The notes under the pieces were generated by a model. That model saw nothing but the letters and a program-made list of their open reading frames with translations, was not told the origin of the DNA and did no database searches. A DNA stretch of 64,000 bases from Perilla frutescens (lineage: Eukaryota; Streptophyta; Magnoliopsida; Lamiales; Lamiaceae), in NCBI GenBank assembly GCA_026008535.1, contig BRKX01000006.1:32290664-32354663 (forward strand). The letters run 5' to 3'. This document shows positions 33,820-45,141 of the stretch, one piece after another. The translations under genes and the position numbers were made by a program. The first letter of the stretch is position 1; the number at the start of each line of letters is the position of its first letter.

Positions 33820-34995
33820 ATTGATGGGTTTTTGTTTAAGGAGTCTAAGTTATGCATTCCTATTTGTTCTATACGTGAGCTACTTGTGTTAGAATCGCAT
33901 GCGGGAGGTTTAATGGGTCACTTTGGTGTACATAAGACATTGAACTTGCTGCATGAACACTTTTATTGGCCGCATATGCGTAGGGATGTAGAGAATTTGT
34001 GTAGTCGTTGCATTACTTGTCGTCAAGCCAAATCCACTTCACACCCATTCGGCCTTTACACGCCATTACCCGCCCCTACAGCCCCTTGGATTGATATTTC
34101 TATGGATTTTATCTTGGGATTACCTAGGTCTAGGTCGGGTAAAGATTAGGTGTTTGTTGTAGTTGATCGGTTCTCTAAAATGGCTCATTTCATTGCATGT
34201 AGAAAAACCGATGATGTTGTTCATATTGCCAACTTGTTCTTTGTGCATATTGTTAGATTGCATGGAATTCCTCGTACTATTGTTAGTGATAGGGATTCTA
34301 AGTTTTTAGGACATTTTTGGCGTGTTTTGTGGGGAAAATTAGGTACTAAGTTATTGTTTTACACTGCATGTCATCCACAAACCGATGGTCAAACTGAGGT
34401 TATGAATCTTACATTAGGAGCTTTACTTAGGTCTCTAATTAAGAACAATTTGAAGTCATGGGAAAAATGTTTACCATATGCTGAATTTGCTTACAATCGT
34501 GTTATTCATTCTTCTACTAACATGTCTCCATTTGAGGTAGTTTATGGATTTAATCCGTTAACTCCTACTGATTTGATTCCTTTACCCGTTGAGCATCTAA
34601 CGAGTGTTAAAAGTATGAAGAGAGTTTATTTTATTCGAGAGATGCATGAGAAGGTTCGTGCCCGGATCGAGCACAAAGGCGCCCAAAACGCCTCAACACG
34701 CAACACGAGGCGCAAACGTGTGATATTCCAGCCCGGAGATCGAGTTTGGATTCATCTTAGTCCAGGCCGATTCCCCAACTTGAGGAAGTCGATGTTGTCG
34801 CCCCGTGGAGATGGTCTATTCATTGTTTTGAACCATGTTAATGATAATGCATACCGCATTGATCTCCCTGCTGAGTACAAGTGTTCTTCTACGTTTAATG
34901 TTGCTGATTTGTCTCCTTTTTATGCAGATGAATTCGACCATGATGACACTTCAAATTCGAGGACGAATTCTCTTCAGCAGGGGGGGAATGATTAG
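33820..34995 (+). pseudogene. Integrase (element B)
   Basis: Zinc-binding part (ESHAGGLMGHFGVHKTLNLL, CSRCITCRQAKS), core (PWIDISMDFILGLPRSRSG, SDRDSKFLGHFWRVLWG, TACHPQTDGQTEVMN, AEFAYNRVIHSSTN) and C-terminal domain (QPGDRVWIHLSPGRFPNLRK). One stop lies at 34,147-34,149 (KD-stop-VFVVVDRF). The frame ends at 34995, six bases into the LTR, with QQGGND. In A the frame reads on at this point. The motif GPVTRLRAKKLQEYL is still encoded in another frame at 35,041-35,085. Confidence 0.9.
34975..34988 (+). other. Polypurine tract of element B
   Basis: AGCAGGGGGGGAA immediately before the LTR TG. Confidence 0.7.
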
Positions 34996-36227
34996 GACAT
35001 CCATAGCAATGATAAATTCAATGAGGAGCTGCAATTCAAAGGACCCGTCACAAGACTACGAGCTAAGAAGTTGCAAGAATATTTACAAGCCATAATTCGC
35101 AAGAAGTTCGAAGTTGAAGACGGAGTGCAAGAAAGCTTGAAGATGATGACATTGTTGACATTTGAAGATGGAGATCAAGATGTGAACGTGTGTGCATGAA
35201 GAAGGAGGCGTGCGTGTGCTTTTGTTGGGCTAGATATATATACTTGCTATTCAGCCCAAGTTAAGCATGTATGGTGGGAAAGCCCAAAATAATCGGCCCT
35301 TGATGATTTAATTAAGGGGATTGATTTATTAGACTATAGTATTTAATTTATTTAATTTATACTATGGTATGGATGAATTTTAGCAGATTTTTAGTTAATA
35401 TTTTCGGTTATTTTAGATAGAGTTTTGACTAGGATTTTTAGATAAGGCAAGATCTACAAAATCTACCTTAAATAGAATTCTAGTTTAGGAAGTTGTTGAA
35501 GTCCAAATCTAGTCTAATTTGGACAATAATTTTCGTCCCTTAGCCTTAGGAACTTCGACCCTACTATTATAAATAGTGGATCCATTTTTCATTGTTACTT
35601 TAGACCATATTTGATAATTAAAGCTTTGCTTCAATATTGTCTCAACCTCATTTTATATCTTTGTGAGTTTAGATCTTTTAAATTCATACTCTTAGATTTA
35701 GCATCTCTAAGTTTTACAAAGGGAATTCGCCGTCCACGTTCGATGGATCGTCGGAAACTAACTATTGAAGAGTAACTTAAAGAATTTGGCCCTGTGTACG
35801 TTCGAGATTCAAGACAACTTTCGGGTTGTGATTCACATCAACCTATCATCGTCCATCCAGCCATCTTCGACGTCAAACATCATCATCAACGTCCGTTTCA
35901 AGTCCAACCGTTCGAGTTCAAGTTGTGTTCGTCTCGTTCCAATCCGTAAGTCCGTTTCATCTCTATCATACCCTATCTACTCTAGCCCTTCTAAACCTAT
36001 ACCATACCATCATTCATCATCATCACCATCGATCTTAAATCCATTCCAAAACAGCCATTCTTTATTTGGATTTTGTGTTATTTTGTGTGTCATTGTCTAG
36101 GTATTTTAGTTGAGTCTTAGTCATCTAGATAATCGAGTATTGTTCCCTTACTTCGCCGACGTAGTTTCAATCCTTAGCTTCCGCGTATTTTTGTGTCTCG
36201 TCGTGTCATTTAGCCCCGGGTCACATC
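34989..36227 (+). repeat. 3' LTR of element B
   Basis: TGATTAGGACATCC...GGGTCACATCA, 1,239 bases. The TATA box is ATTATAAATAG at 35,567-35,577. It aligns to the complement of the solo LTR and of A's LTR. The first 200 bases encode the GP(V)TR motif, and the rest holds no ORF I trust. Confidence 0.85.
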
Positions 36228-36315
36228 AGCAACCCTCAATAGTCCTCCTGGATTCCAAGTACCGCGCCCCTACGATCAAGGAGCCTCCGGAGCAGGACCC
36301 TCAAATGTCCGGGTC

Positions 36316-36567
36316 GTGAACCACACCAAGTCCCTATTTTCTTACACCCCTCAAATGAACCAGTGGACCCCTGCATACGCCTCTCAGAGTCTGGGGCAGT
36401 GTATGTGTCATCAGTACCCCGAAGGAAATGTCCACATGAGGACGTTCAAGTTCAGCTTGCCGGAGACAGTTGAAGATGAGGAAGAAGAGGAAGACCCGGA
36501 AGAGGGAGACGAGGAAGAAGTAGGGTCGCCATGCAAGGGAAAAGGAAAGGCTCCAGCCTGCAATTAA
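36316..36567 (+). CDS. Orphan acidic ORF, 83 residues, unknown
   Basis: Open from ATG at 36316 to TAA at 36567. The N-terminal half is rich in Gln, Tyr, Met and Cys (YTPQMNQWTPAYASQSLGQC). A run of Glu/Asp follows (DEEEEEDPEEGDEEE), then a Lys/Gly-rich end. I recognise no family. It lies between B's LTR and G's gag, so it could be part of G's leader, a captured gene fragment or chance. The open frame may be partly due to composition. Confidence 0.3.
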   Translation: MNHTKSLFSYTPQMNQWTPAYASQSLGQCMCHQYPEGNVHMRTFKFSLPETVEDEEEEEDPEEGDEEEVGSPCKGKGKAPACN

Positions 36568-36931
36568 GCTGTAGTAGGAGGTGTAGGAGGTGTTGCTGTT
36601 AGAATACCTAGCTATCTAATCCATCTGTCTGTTTATCTATTATCTGATATCAACCAAGATCCTAATATGTAATATATGCTTTAAACTTTCTAGACTCTAA
36701 TAGTGGCAGTGAATTTTCCAATAGACTGCCCTATCCCGATGTAACCCATAACTTATTATAGGATATCAATGCTAAAAGTCCTCTTAATGAGGCAATTTTC
36801 CCCATCATGATGAATGATTGTTTAAATTCCCGCCTTATTTACTTTCTCTTGCGTAAATTAAAGACCTTATCAAAAAACATTCTTGCTTAGTACGAATTCA
36901 ATCAAGCGTCGCTAATATCTAGTTCTTTAGG
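36568..36931 (+). other. Upstream region of element G gag
   Basis: 364 bases with no credible ORF, presumably the leader of G. Nothing regulatory is recognised. Confidence 0.5.
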
Positions 36932-37900
36932 ATGCCGCCTCGAAGACGTCAAGCCGAGAATGAAGACGAGAACGAACCTGAGCAAGTGCGAAACCCAGGA
37001 CCAAGAGCTGAAAGTGTGTTTCTTAAACACAACCCTCCATTGTTTAATGGCTTAAGAGATCCAATGGATGCCGAGAAATGGGTTCTTTTCTTGGAATGAA
37101 GTTTCAACTTCATAGCTTGTTCGGATGAAGAGAAGTTAAGTTGCGCTCTTTTCGTGCTGACGGATGATGCGGACTACTGGTGGGAATCCGTTCGAAGGAT
37201 GATAACCCCAGAATAATGGGATGACTATAGTTGGGAAGATTTCAAGCACGACTTATATCAGAAGTATATCCCAGATTGTAATCGAGAGGCAAAGGAAATG
37301 GAGTTCTGAAACCTAAAGCAAGGAAATAAGACAGTGTCGGAATACGACAGGGAGTTTAATCAATTGTCAAGACATGCTCCACATCTAGTGGACACAGACA
37401 GGAAGAAAGCACGCAAGTTCAAGAAAGGACTTAAATATGAGATAGGCATAGCCCTCGCTGGGCAAGAAGACATGTCTTACGCTCGAACCTTAGCCAAAGC
37501 CTTAAGCATAGAAGCCATTCTCCCTCGAGAGAAGGTTCAACCCTCTCAGTCAGCTAATGATCTAAAGGGAAAGAGAAAGTGGGAAGGAGGAAGAATAGAT
37601 GATAGAGGAAAGAAACCCCACTGGCAAAGCTGAGAGTCAGGGGTACCTCGAAGTCAGCCCGACCATAACCCTAGCCTGAGACCGTGCCCAAAGTGAGGAA
37701 GGACGCACCTTGGAGCCTGCAAAGCAAATCAAATGGGGTACTACAACCGTGGTGAAGAAAGGCACTTCAAGAGGGAGTCTCCGAAGGGAAACAATAGACG
37801 ACCCCAAACACCTCAACATCCCCGGTACCCGCAGCCGCTTCAGCAAATTCCTGGAAACTAGGCAAAGCTGCAGCAAGGAGGACCTCTGGGTCAAAGGCCG
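36932..37900 (+). pseudogene. Gag (element G)
   Basis: It starts MPPRRRQAENEDENEPEQVR. The gag core is FNGLRDPMDAEKWVLFLE, CALFVLTDDADYWWESVRRM, then SWEDFKHDLYQKYIPDCNR and SEYDREFNQLSRHAPHLV. Stops at about 37,099, 37,216, 37,308 and 37,631. The double zinc knuckle of Tekay-type Gag is recognisable but ruined: CPK-stop-GRTHLGAC, then YYNRGEERHFKRES, with cysteines changed. Confidence 0.85.
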
Positions 37901-37903
37901 GGA

Positions 37904-39283
37904 ATGAATCCAAGACCTAACCAAGGACGAGATCAAAGGTCTAATCCAAGACAAAGGACACCTCAACCAGCTCGTACATATGGCCTCACTCAACAGCAAG
38001 CTGCTAAGGCCCCAGGTAATCTAGTAGGTATGATTACCCTACTCGAGATGCCAGTTTTAGCTCTCTTTGATACTGGAGTATCGCATTCATTTATAGCTGA
38101 GTCTGTTTGTAAGAAACTGAAGATAAAATCCAAGAATTCTAAGAATGCTCTTGAGATAAGTATTCCCTCTGGAAAGCAAATGATGTCTAGGAAGGTCTGC
38201 TCTAACCTAGAATTGAACATAGAAGGGGAAAACATTAAGTTAAATCTTTACGTAATAAAGATTCAGGACATCGATATAATCCTAGGAATGGATTGGTTAG
38301 CCTCAGCTTATGCCTCCATAAGCCACCGTGACAGGGAAGTAGTGTTTCGACCACACGAAAAACCCGAGGTGAAGATCTACGGATTAAGGCTGAGAACTAG
38401 AGTCCCAGTGATATCCGTCCTGAAGGCCACCAAGATGATAAGGAAGAATAGCTACCAAGCATTTTTAGTTAACTTAATAAGGAAAGAAGAAGGAGAGCTT
38501 TCAACTGAAGACGTCTCAGTCATAAGAGAATATCCCGACATATTCCCAAAGGAACTGCCAGGACTGCCCCCAGACAGCCAGGTAGAGTTCGCCATCAAGT
38601 TGGAACCAGGAGCCACCCCAGTCTCGAAAGCCCCTCACAGAATGGCGCCTAAGGAGTTGCAAGAACTCAAAGTTCAACTGCAAGAGTTATTAGACCTAGG
38701 TTTTATCCAACCTAGTGTGTCACCTTGGGGAGCTCCAATCTTGTTCGTAAAGAAGAAAGATGGTACATTAAGATTGTGCATTGACTATAGAGAGCTCAAT
38801 AAGCTAACCATCAAAAATCGATACCCTCTCCCAAGGATAGACGATCTCTTCGATCAACTTAAGGGAGCAAGTGTCTTCTCCAAGATCGACTTAAGATCTG
38901 GGTATCATCAAGTGAAGATCAGGAAGGAGGATATCCCTAAGAATGCCTTTAGAACTCGTTATGGACATTACGAGTTTGTGGTAATGCCATTTGGATTGAG
39001 CAACGCCCCAGCAGTGTTTATGGATTTGATGAGCTGGGTATTCCATCCGTATTTGGATAGGTTTGTATTAGTCTTCATAGATGATATTCTCATCTATTCC
39101 AAGGATGAAGAGGAGCATCAAGAGCACCTAAGAATGGCGCTGGAAACGTTAAGAAGAGAAAAACTTTACGTTAAGTTTAGTAAGTGTGAGTTTTGGCTCA
39201 AGGAAGTGATGTTTCTAAGACATATAGTGTCAGAAAAAGGAATCAAGGTGGATCCAGCTAAGATTGAAGCAGTAAGCAACTAG
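37904..39283 (+). pseudogene. Protease and reverse transcriptase (element G)
   Basis: The protease active site is LALFDTGVSHSFI (Asp-Thr-Gly; Ala is usual after Gly), followed by DIILGMDWLASA. RT motifs: SPWGAPILFVKKKDGTLRLC, FSKIDLRSGYHQVKIR (first Asp present), FVVMPFGLSNAPAVF, and the VFIDDILIYS active site. The segment is open for 459 codons. It ends at AVSN-stop (39,281-39,283), where TGG to TAG is the likely change. Confidence 0.95.
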
Positions 39284-40066
39284 AATTCTCCGAGGAACAT
39301 GCACGAGATAAGAAGTTTTCTAGGACTCGCGGGTTATTATCGAAGATTTATCGAGGGATTTTCGACTATATCTAAGCCAATGACGCGACTGTTAAAGAAA
39401 GACTCCAAGTTCAAGTGGACGTCTGAGTACGAGAAAAGTTTTCAAACTTTGAAGAAGATGCTAACCATAGCCCCAGTATTGACTATTCCGGAAGGGAATG
39501 AAGATTTCGTGGTTTACGCAGATGCATCGAAGAAAGGATTAGGACGTGTGCTAATGCAAAGAGGAAAAGTGATTGCTTATGCTTCGAGACAGCTTAAGAA
39601 TTACGAGCAAAACTACCCTACGCATGACTTGGAGTTAGCAGCAGTCGTGCATGCACTGAAGATTTGGAGACACTACCCTTACGGAGCTAAGTGTGAGATC
39701 TTCTCAGATCACAAGAGCTTGAAGTATTTCTTCGAGCAGAAGGATCTTGACATGAGGCAGAGAAGATGGCTAGAACTTGTAAAGGATTACAACTGCACGA
39801 TTCACTACCACCCAGGCAAGGCAAATGTAGTAGCAGATGTCCTAAGTCGAAAAGAGAAAGCGGAGCTAGGACTCATAATAGTCCAGGAAGATCTTCGCAA
39901 AGAGTTCGAGAAATTAAGGATCGAAGTGCTAACACCACCCGAGACCATTCAAGCTCAAGTTGCCATGATAGTCGCTCAACCTGACCTAAGGCAGAGGATA
40001 ATTGAAGAGCAAAGAGAAGACGAGTTTCTTGAAAAGAAAAGACTAGAAGCACGAGCTGATAGCTAG
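39284..40066 (+). pseudogene. RNase H (element G)
   Basis: It continues RT (MHEIRSFLGLAGYYRRFIEG) into RNase H: VVYADASKKGLGRVLMQ (first Asp), THDLELAAVVHALKIWRHY (Glu), FSDHKSLKYFFEQKDLDMRQ (Asp), then HPGKANVVADVLSRK. It is open until a TAG at 40,064-40,066. The catalytic residues look intact. Confidence 0.9.
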
Positions 40067-41419
40067 CAAGATTTTGCGGAAGCCACCGACAATGCGCTCT
40101 TATTCAAAGGAAGGCTTTGTGTGCCAAACAAGGACGAATTAAAAGAGGAAATCATGTGCGAAGCACACGACACACCATATACGGCACATCCTGGAAGCAC
40201 CAAGATGTATCAAGACCTCAAAAGAAACTTCTGGTGGAATAACATGAAAAGAGAAATAGTCACCTTCGTGGAATGGTGTCTAAACTGTCAACAAGTGAAA
40301 GCTTTGCATCAAAAACCTTCCGGTTTGCTCCAACCCTTAGAAATTCGTGAATGGAAGTGGGATCATATCAATATGGACTTTGTAGTAGGTTTTCCAAAGT
40401 CTAAGCTGGGGAATACCGCTATTTGGGTAATCATTGATCGATTATCTAAGTCAGCACACTTTGTTGCTATTAAAATGACAGATGGGCTAGATCAATTGGC
40501 CCAATTATATGTGAAGGAAGTTGTGCATTTGCACGGAGTGCCGGTCTCGATTACATTGGATCGTGATATGAGATTTACATCAAGGTTCTGGAAGAGCCTG
40601 CAAGAAGCAATGGGATCGAAACTGAATTTAAGCACAGCATTTCATCCTTAAACAGATGGTCAGTCCGAAAGGACTATCCAAATTCTAGAAAACATGCTTA
40701 GAGGAGTAGTCATCGATCAAGGAGGCAGTTAGGAGGAATTACTGCCATTGGTAGAGTTTGCATATAACAAAAGCTACCAGTCATCAATTGGCATGGCTCC
40801 TTATGAAGCCCTGTATGGAAGAAAGTGTAGATCGCGCTTGTTTTGGGATGAAGTTGGAGATAGAAGAATACTTGGGCCTGAAATGGTCCAGGAAGCTATC
40901 CAGAAGATCGAGCTTATTCATCAGCGAATCAAGGAGGCTCAAGATAGACAAAAGGCTTATGTGGATGAAAGAAGAACGGACCTCAGCTTCAGCATAGGAG
41001 ATAAAGTGTTCTTGAAAGTGTCTCCGATAAGAGGAGTAGTTCGTTTTGGCAAACGAAGCAAGTTAAGGCCTAGATTTATCGAAACTTTTGAAATTCTAGA
41101 GAAGGTGAATGAAGTAGCCTACAGGTTGGCCTTACCACCCAACCTGAGTGACGTTCATGACGTCTTTCATGTCTCAATATTGAAAAAGTATGTGTTCGAT
41201 CCAAAGCACGTGATTAGCAAGGAAGAAATAGTCCTGAATGAGGACTTAGCCTATGAAGAGAAGCCTCAAGCCATTATGGATCGAAAGATTCGGAAACTAA
41301 GGAACAAAGAAATCAATCTTGTGAAAGTAATATGGAACCATCACGGTTCAGAAGAGGCAATCTGGGAGCTTGAATCCGAACTGCTCAAGAAGTATCCTGA
41401 TGTTTCTTATCATGGTTAG
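40067..41419 (+). pseudogene. Integrase with chromodomain (element G)
   Basis: Zinc-binding part (HDTPYTAHPGSTKMYQDL, CLNCQQVKALHQKPSG), core (WDHINMDFVVGFPKSK, DRLSKSAHFVAIKMTD, TLDRDMRFTSRFWKSLQ) and GPY/F-type C-terminal domain (KLRPRFIETFEILEKVNEVA). The chromodomain is at 41,250-41,405 (DRKIRKLRNKEINLVKVIWN, then EEAIWELESELLKKYP). Such domains are thought to steer integration to marked chromatin. Stops at 40,649-40,651 (Gln to TAA) and about 40,731 (Trp to TAG). Confidence 0.95.
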
Positions 41420-41444
41420 TAAATTTCGAGATGAATTTTTTTTT

Positions 41445-41457
41445 AAAGGAGGTAGGA
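41445..41457 (+). other. Polypurine tract of element G
   Basis: AAAGGAGGTAGGA just before TGTAAC. The upstream AATTTCGAGATGAA is the usual Tekay 3' sequence. K has the same arrangement at 62,091-62,140 on the minus strand. Confidence 0.75.
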
Positions 41458-41463
41458 TGTAAC
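41458..41463 (+). repeat. First six bases of element G 3' LTR
   Basis: TGTAAC. GTAAC (41459-41463) is repeated at 50948-50952, where the LTR continues ACCCCAGATTTTCGG. This is the target duplication of H. Confidence 0.9.
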
Positions 41464-43301
41464 TGTTGGGGATTGTGCCCTTAAAGCAATTGTGAATTGT
41501 TTTTATCTTATTTATAAAAACGACATTTATTTTTGAACTAATATGCTTCTTGTATGTATTTATTTTACATCACAGAAAATTCCTAGTTTATTTAATGTTA
41601 CCATAATCTTAGTATATAAGTGCCATATACAAGAGGATTAAGATTATGGAAAATAAACTAAAAATGAAGTCCGTGACGAATTTAATTAAAGTATGGGATC
41701 TTTAATTTAAATGTCACTAATGCAGCCCAATGACATTATGAATGTGGCCGTTTTATCCAAACCGTTGATGTGGAGACATCCAGTTGGGTGCATTTATATA
41801 TGATATGATCATACAGGACTTGGACCGATTTAATTTAATTATTCCTTCAAATTCCGTTAAAGAAAAGGAATATTAAATTAAATCACAAGATGATCATATA
41901 TGAATAATCTTAATCCTGAGTGATTATAGACTCCTGTTTATTTCAATGTGATTCTTGATTTGCTCGTTAAAGTTTGTTTGCTAACATTCTCTAAACTTGC
42001 ATTTTAGATTCACATTTGAATTAAATAGTTGGGAATGTAATTTATAGATATGGAATCCATTCCTTCTTTTGAGAAGTAGAGAGATAATTCTCCCATTTGT
42101 TAATTCTGGAACTGAGTGATTATAGATCTCTAATTTATAAATCGTTTATAAATTAATCGCTCACTAGTGAATTAATGGTAAATTAGGAAAAGAAATAATT
42201 GAAGAGGTTAACGGATATTACCTGTCTTCAATTATGAATTATCTATGGAGGATTAATTCATATGAAATGATTATATCAATGGACTGCTCAAATTCGTAGA
42301 GTAAATATTATCTATAATTAAAGAGAGTGCAATTCTGAATTTTTAGTAGAATAATATCGGAATTAATAAATCAAATAAATTAATTAAAGAGTTTAATTAT
42401 TTATTCGATTTATTGGAGCTCTTGATTATCGGTCCATGGTCCCCGATTCGCCTTCCTATATTATTGATGGGTTCATAATAATATTTAAGTTCCTAAAGTG
42501 TTATGAAAAATAAGTTTTCATAAATTTTGGGCTTATGTGTAAATATTAGTTAATTCCGAGAATATATGAAATTGCATAGTTTGACTGTGCTCGGAATTAA
42601 ATAAATATAAGATATTTATATTATTTACATATTAGTGATAATTAATAATTATTTGAGATAATTATTAATTTGTTTCGTTATCTACACGATTCTGAATCTG
42701 TTTAAGATAGAAAACTGATATGTATTGGAATTTGACCTAAATCTGATTATAAATATAAGATAAAAAAAAGGATCAAAAAGCGACGTCAACTAAAAAAATA
42801 AAAACAAACGTGAGACGTTTGCGTTGTGAGAGAAAGAAAAAGTAATTGATTGTCTCCGTAATCAATTCTCGGCTGTTTTGATTTACGAAATCAAAAAGCT
42901 TAGTTGCTAATCTCTTTTCTTCTTATGTTTATTTTTAATACAGATTAAAAATTCTACTCATACTATAGCCCAATTCTACGATTTCATGTGTTAAAATAAT
43001 CGTAGAAAAATTAAGTTAGGAATTTAATAGATTTATTTCTGTGCCCACTCACTACCGTTCAAAGGGAGGATTGAATCGGAAGATCGTGTTGTTTACGAGC
43101 TTTAAGATTCAAAGGAGGTTTAAGAAAAAGGTATTTTCTTTATCTCTTCTTTAGCATTAAATAAAGTTAATTTGCATGGATATTATGTTCTTATATCACG
43201 ATCTATATTCTGATTTATACCGCTTCCGCTCCCATTCGATTTGATCGAAAAGACAGATTTTATTCGACCCGAAATTGTTTCGGACGGTTTAATTTCCAAC
43301 A
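41464..43301 (+). repeat. 5' LTR of element H
   Basis: TGTTGGGGATTGTGCCC...TTTCCAACA. A TATA-like ATTATAAATATAAG lies at 42747-42760. It is AT-rich with no ORF. Confidence 0.9.
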
Positions 43302-43303
43302 AA

Positions 43304-43316
43304 TGGTATCAGAGCC
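43304..43316 (+). other. Primer-binding site of element H
   Basis: TGGTATCAGAGCC, the canonical initiator-Met tRNA site, two bases after the LTR. Confidence 0.9.
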
Positions 43317-45141
43317 AGGTTGTTTTGATATAAGAATATAATTCCATGAAATTAAATTTATTTAGGAGTGGGTTATAGGATTTGATCTTAATTTTTATGA
43401 TGAATGAATGAATGAATGGATGCATGCATGTTTTTGGATTGATGCCTTAAATTGGTTTTTGATAGGATCATGATGTACACCCTAAGTTTAAAGGGTATAG
43501 AAGTTGTAATTTTATATAGATTGGTTTTTGCCTATCCCTCCCCGATTACCCCGCTATGTAATTTTTTTTTTCTATTTAGATTTAGGGGTGTAATTTAAGG
43601 CATTGATTCAATTCATCGTTTATAATTTCTTGCAAATTATTTTATGTATATGTGATATATGTGCCATGCATTATTATCTCATTCATGAAACCCACTCCGA
43701 ACATGTTCATAATTTTAAATAGTTTAATATTATGATTGATTTATAAGATAGATATAATCTATGAGATAGATTATTATTATTATTTGTGATGGATGATATA
43801 AATCTGATTTTTATGAAAAATTAGATTTTATATAAAAAAATGAAAATAAAATAAAAATACCAGTATGGTCCATTGGGGGCAGCAGTCGTATTGTTTGAAT
43901 TTTAAGATGGACTAATTCTGTATTTTTCTTGTGTTATTTTTGTTCTTTTTGGATCATCATAATTCCTTAATTATTTTGATAATTTAAGGATTTGATTAAA
44001 TATTTAATTTTTGTTGTCTAAAAGTTAGATTGTGGAAAATTAATTTTTATCAAATAATCAATAAGATTGGTTTTTGTTAAAACATATGATGTTTTATAAA
44101 TTAAAAGTTTATGAAACTTTTATTATAAAATTTTGGTTAGATAATTTATTTTAATCTAATTGTTAGATTGAAATGTAATTATTTTTAATCAAGTAAACCA
44201 ATAAGATTGTATTTTGTTAAAACATTTGATGTTTTATAACTTAAAAGTTTTTGAAACTTTTATTACTCCCTCCTATTCAAAATAAATGTCACTTTAGGTT
44301 TTCTAATAATTTGCAAAATAAATGTCATTTTGACTTTTAATGCCCAATTTAACCTTAATCACTTCTTTTACATTAATTACTTCCATGTACATTTCATCTA
44401 TATTTGATGACTCATTTCTTCCCCCAACCTTTCACATACACAAAGACTTCATCCTATTCCTTCATATTTTTTATTTTCTTTTTCTTTTTGGCTAATTAAT
44501 TATCATAAATGAGGTTAATATGGGAAGGTTTTTTTTTTTATTAATTTGTGTGCTTGAGCTCAAAATGACATTTATTTTGAATAGGAGGGAGTATAAAATA
44601 ATGAGTGGGAGAAGGTTTTATGACAATAATACCTATAGTCTCCACTATTGATAAAAGCAAGGTGAGATTTTAGTGACACCTCGCGACGACTAGCTTTCCT
44701 CCCTTTACGGAATGCTTTCACTAAAAATCAATAATCAAGGCTTTGTCTCCGAAAGGATAAGTTTTTGAAATTTAATTCTTAATCTTCCTACCCTATGGCG
44801 GCGATTATGAATTAGTTTTAAAAGACTGAAATAGTGGGTCACACTCATAAAATATTAATAAATTGTTTGTTAATATTTTTGACTGAAATAAAAGGTGATT
44901 AATAAAATAAATGAAGATATGAGATGTCTTGATTATTTATTTTATTAATGTAGATTGTCTCTATTTAATTATCTTTTGATTTGACCTACCCTACGGCGGC
45001 ATATCAATTGTGAGATTAAATTACCTTGGAATTGGTAGAATAAATTGTTATTGCATCATGCATCACATTTATGATTCCTAAAGTACATGTTATGTGATGT
45101 TTGTTCTTAAATTTATGTCGCTTTATTTATTTTTCAGCAAT
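43317..45141 (+). other. Long leader of element H
   Basis: 1.8 kb without coding potential. It contains a tandem pair of about 140 bases (44025-44163 and from 44164) and a MITE (44266-44591) in the second unit. The gag ATG is preceded by TTTATTTTTCAG, a good splice acceptor, and GGTTGTTTTG after the primer site could be a donor. A spliced leader is therefore possible but unproven. Confidence 0.6.
44266..44591 (+). mobile_element. Stowaway-like MITE
   Basis: 326 bases with perfect terminal inverted repeats of 26 bases beginning CTCCCTCCTATTCAAAATAA, flanked by TA (44264-44265 and 44592-44593). The CTCCCTCC ends and TA target are typical of Stowaway/Tc1-mariner MITEs. There is no ORF. The unoccupied form of the site is visible in the neighbouring tandem unit (44118-44130). 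Confidence 0.85.

Larger units (their letters stand above)
33820..36227 (+). mobile_element. Element B: 3' half of a CRM-like Ty3/gypsy
   Basis: Plus strand. It starts in mid-pol at DGFLFKESKLCIP, the same point as 24,985 in A, then continues through IN and the polypurine tract to a complete 3' LTR (34989-36227). It is close in sequence to A but in the opposite orientation. The 5' half is missing at the junction with I. If B was inserted in G's leader, the duplication would be GCAAC (36228-36232), but the left copy is gone. Confidence 0.85.

Noticed and set aside
36228..36232. GCAAC as the partner of the GCACA duplication left of A (22669-22673)
   Set aside because: The five bases differ and the LTRs belong to two oppositely oriented elements; A and B are not the two ends of one insertion.
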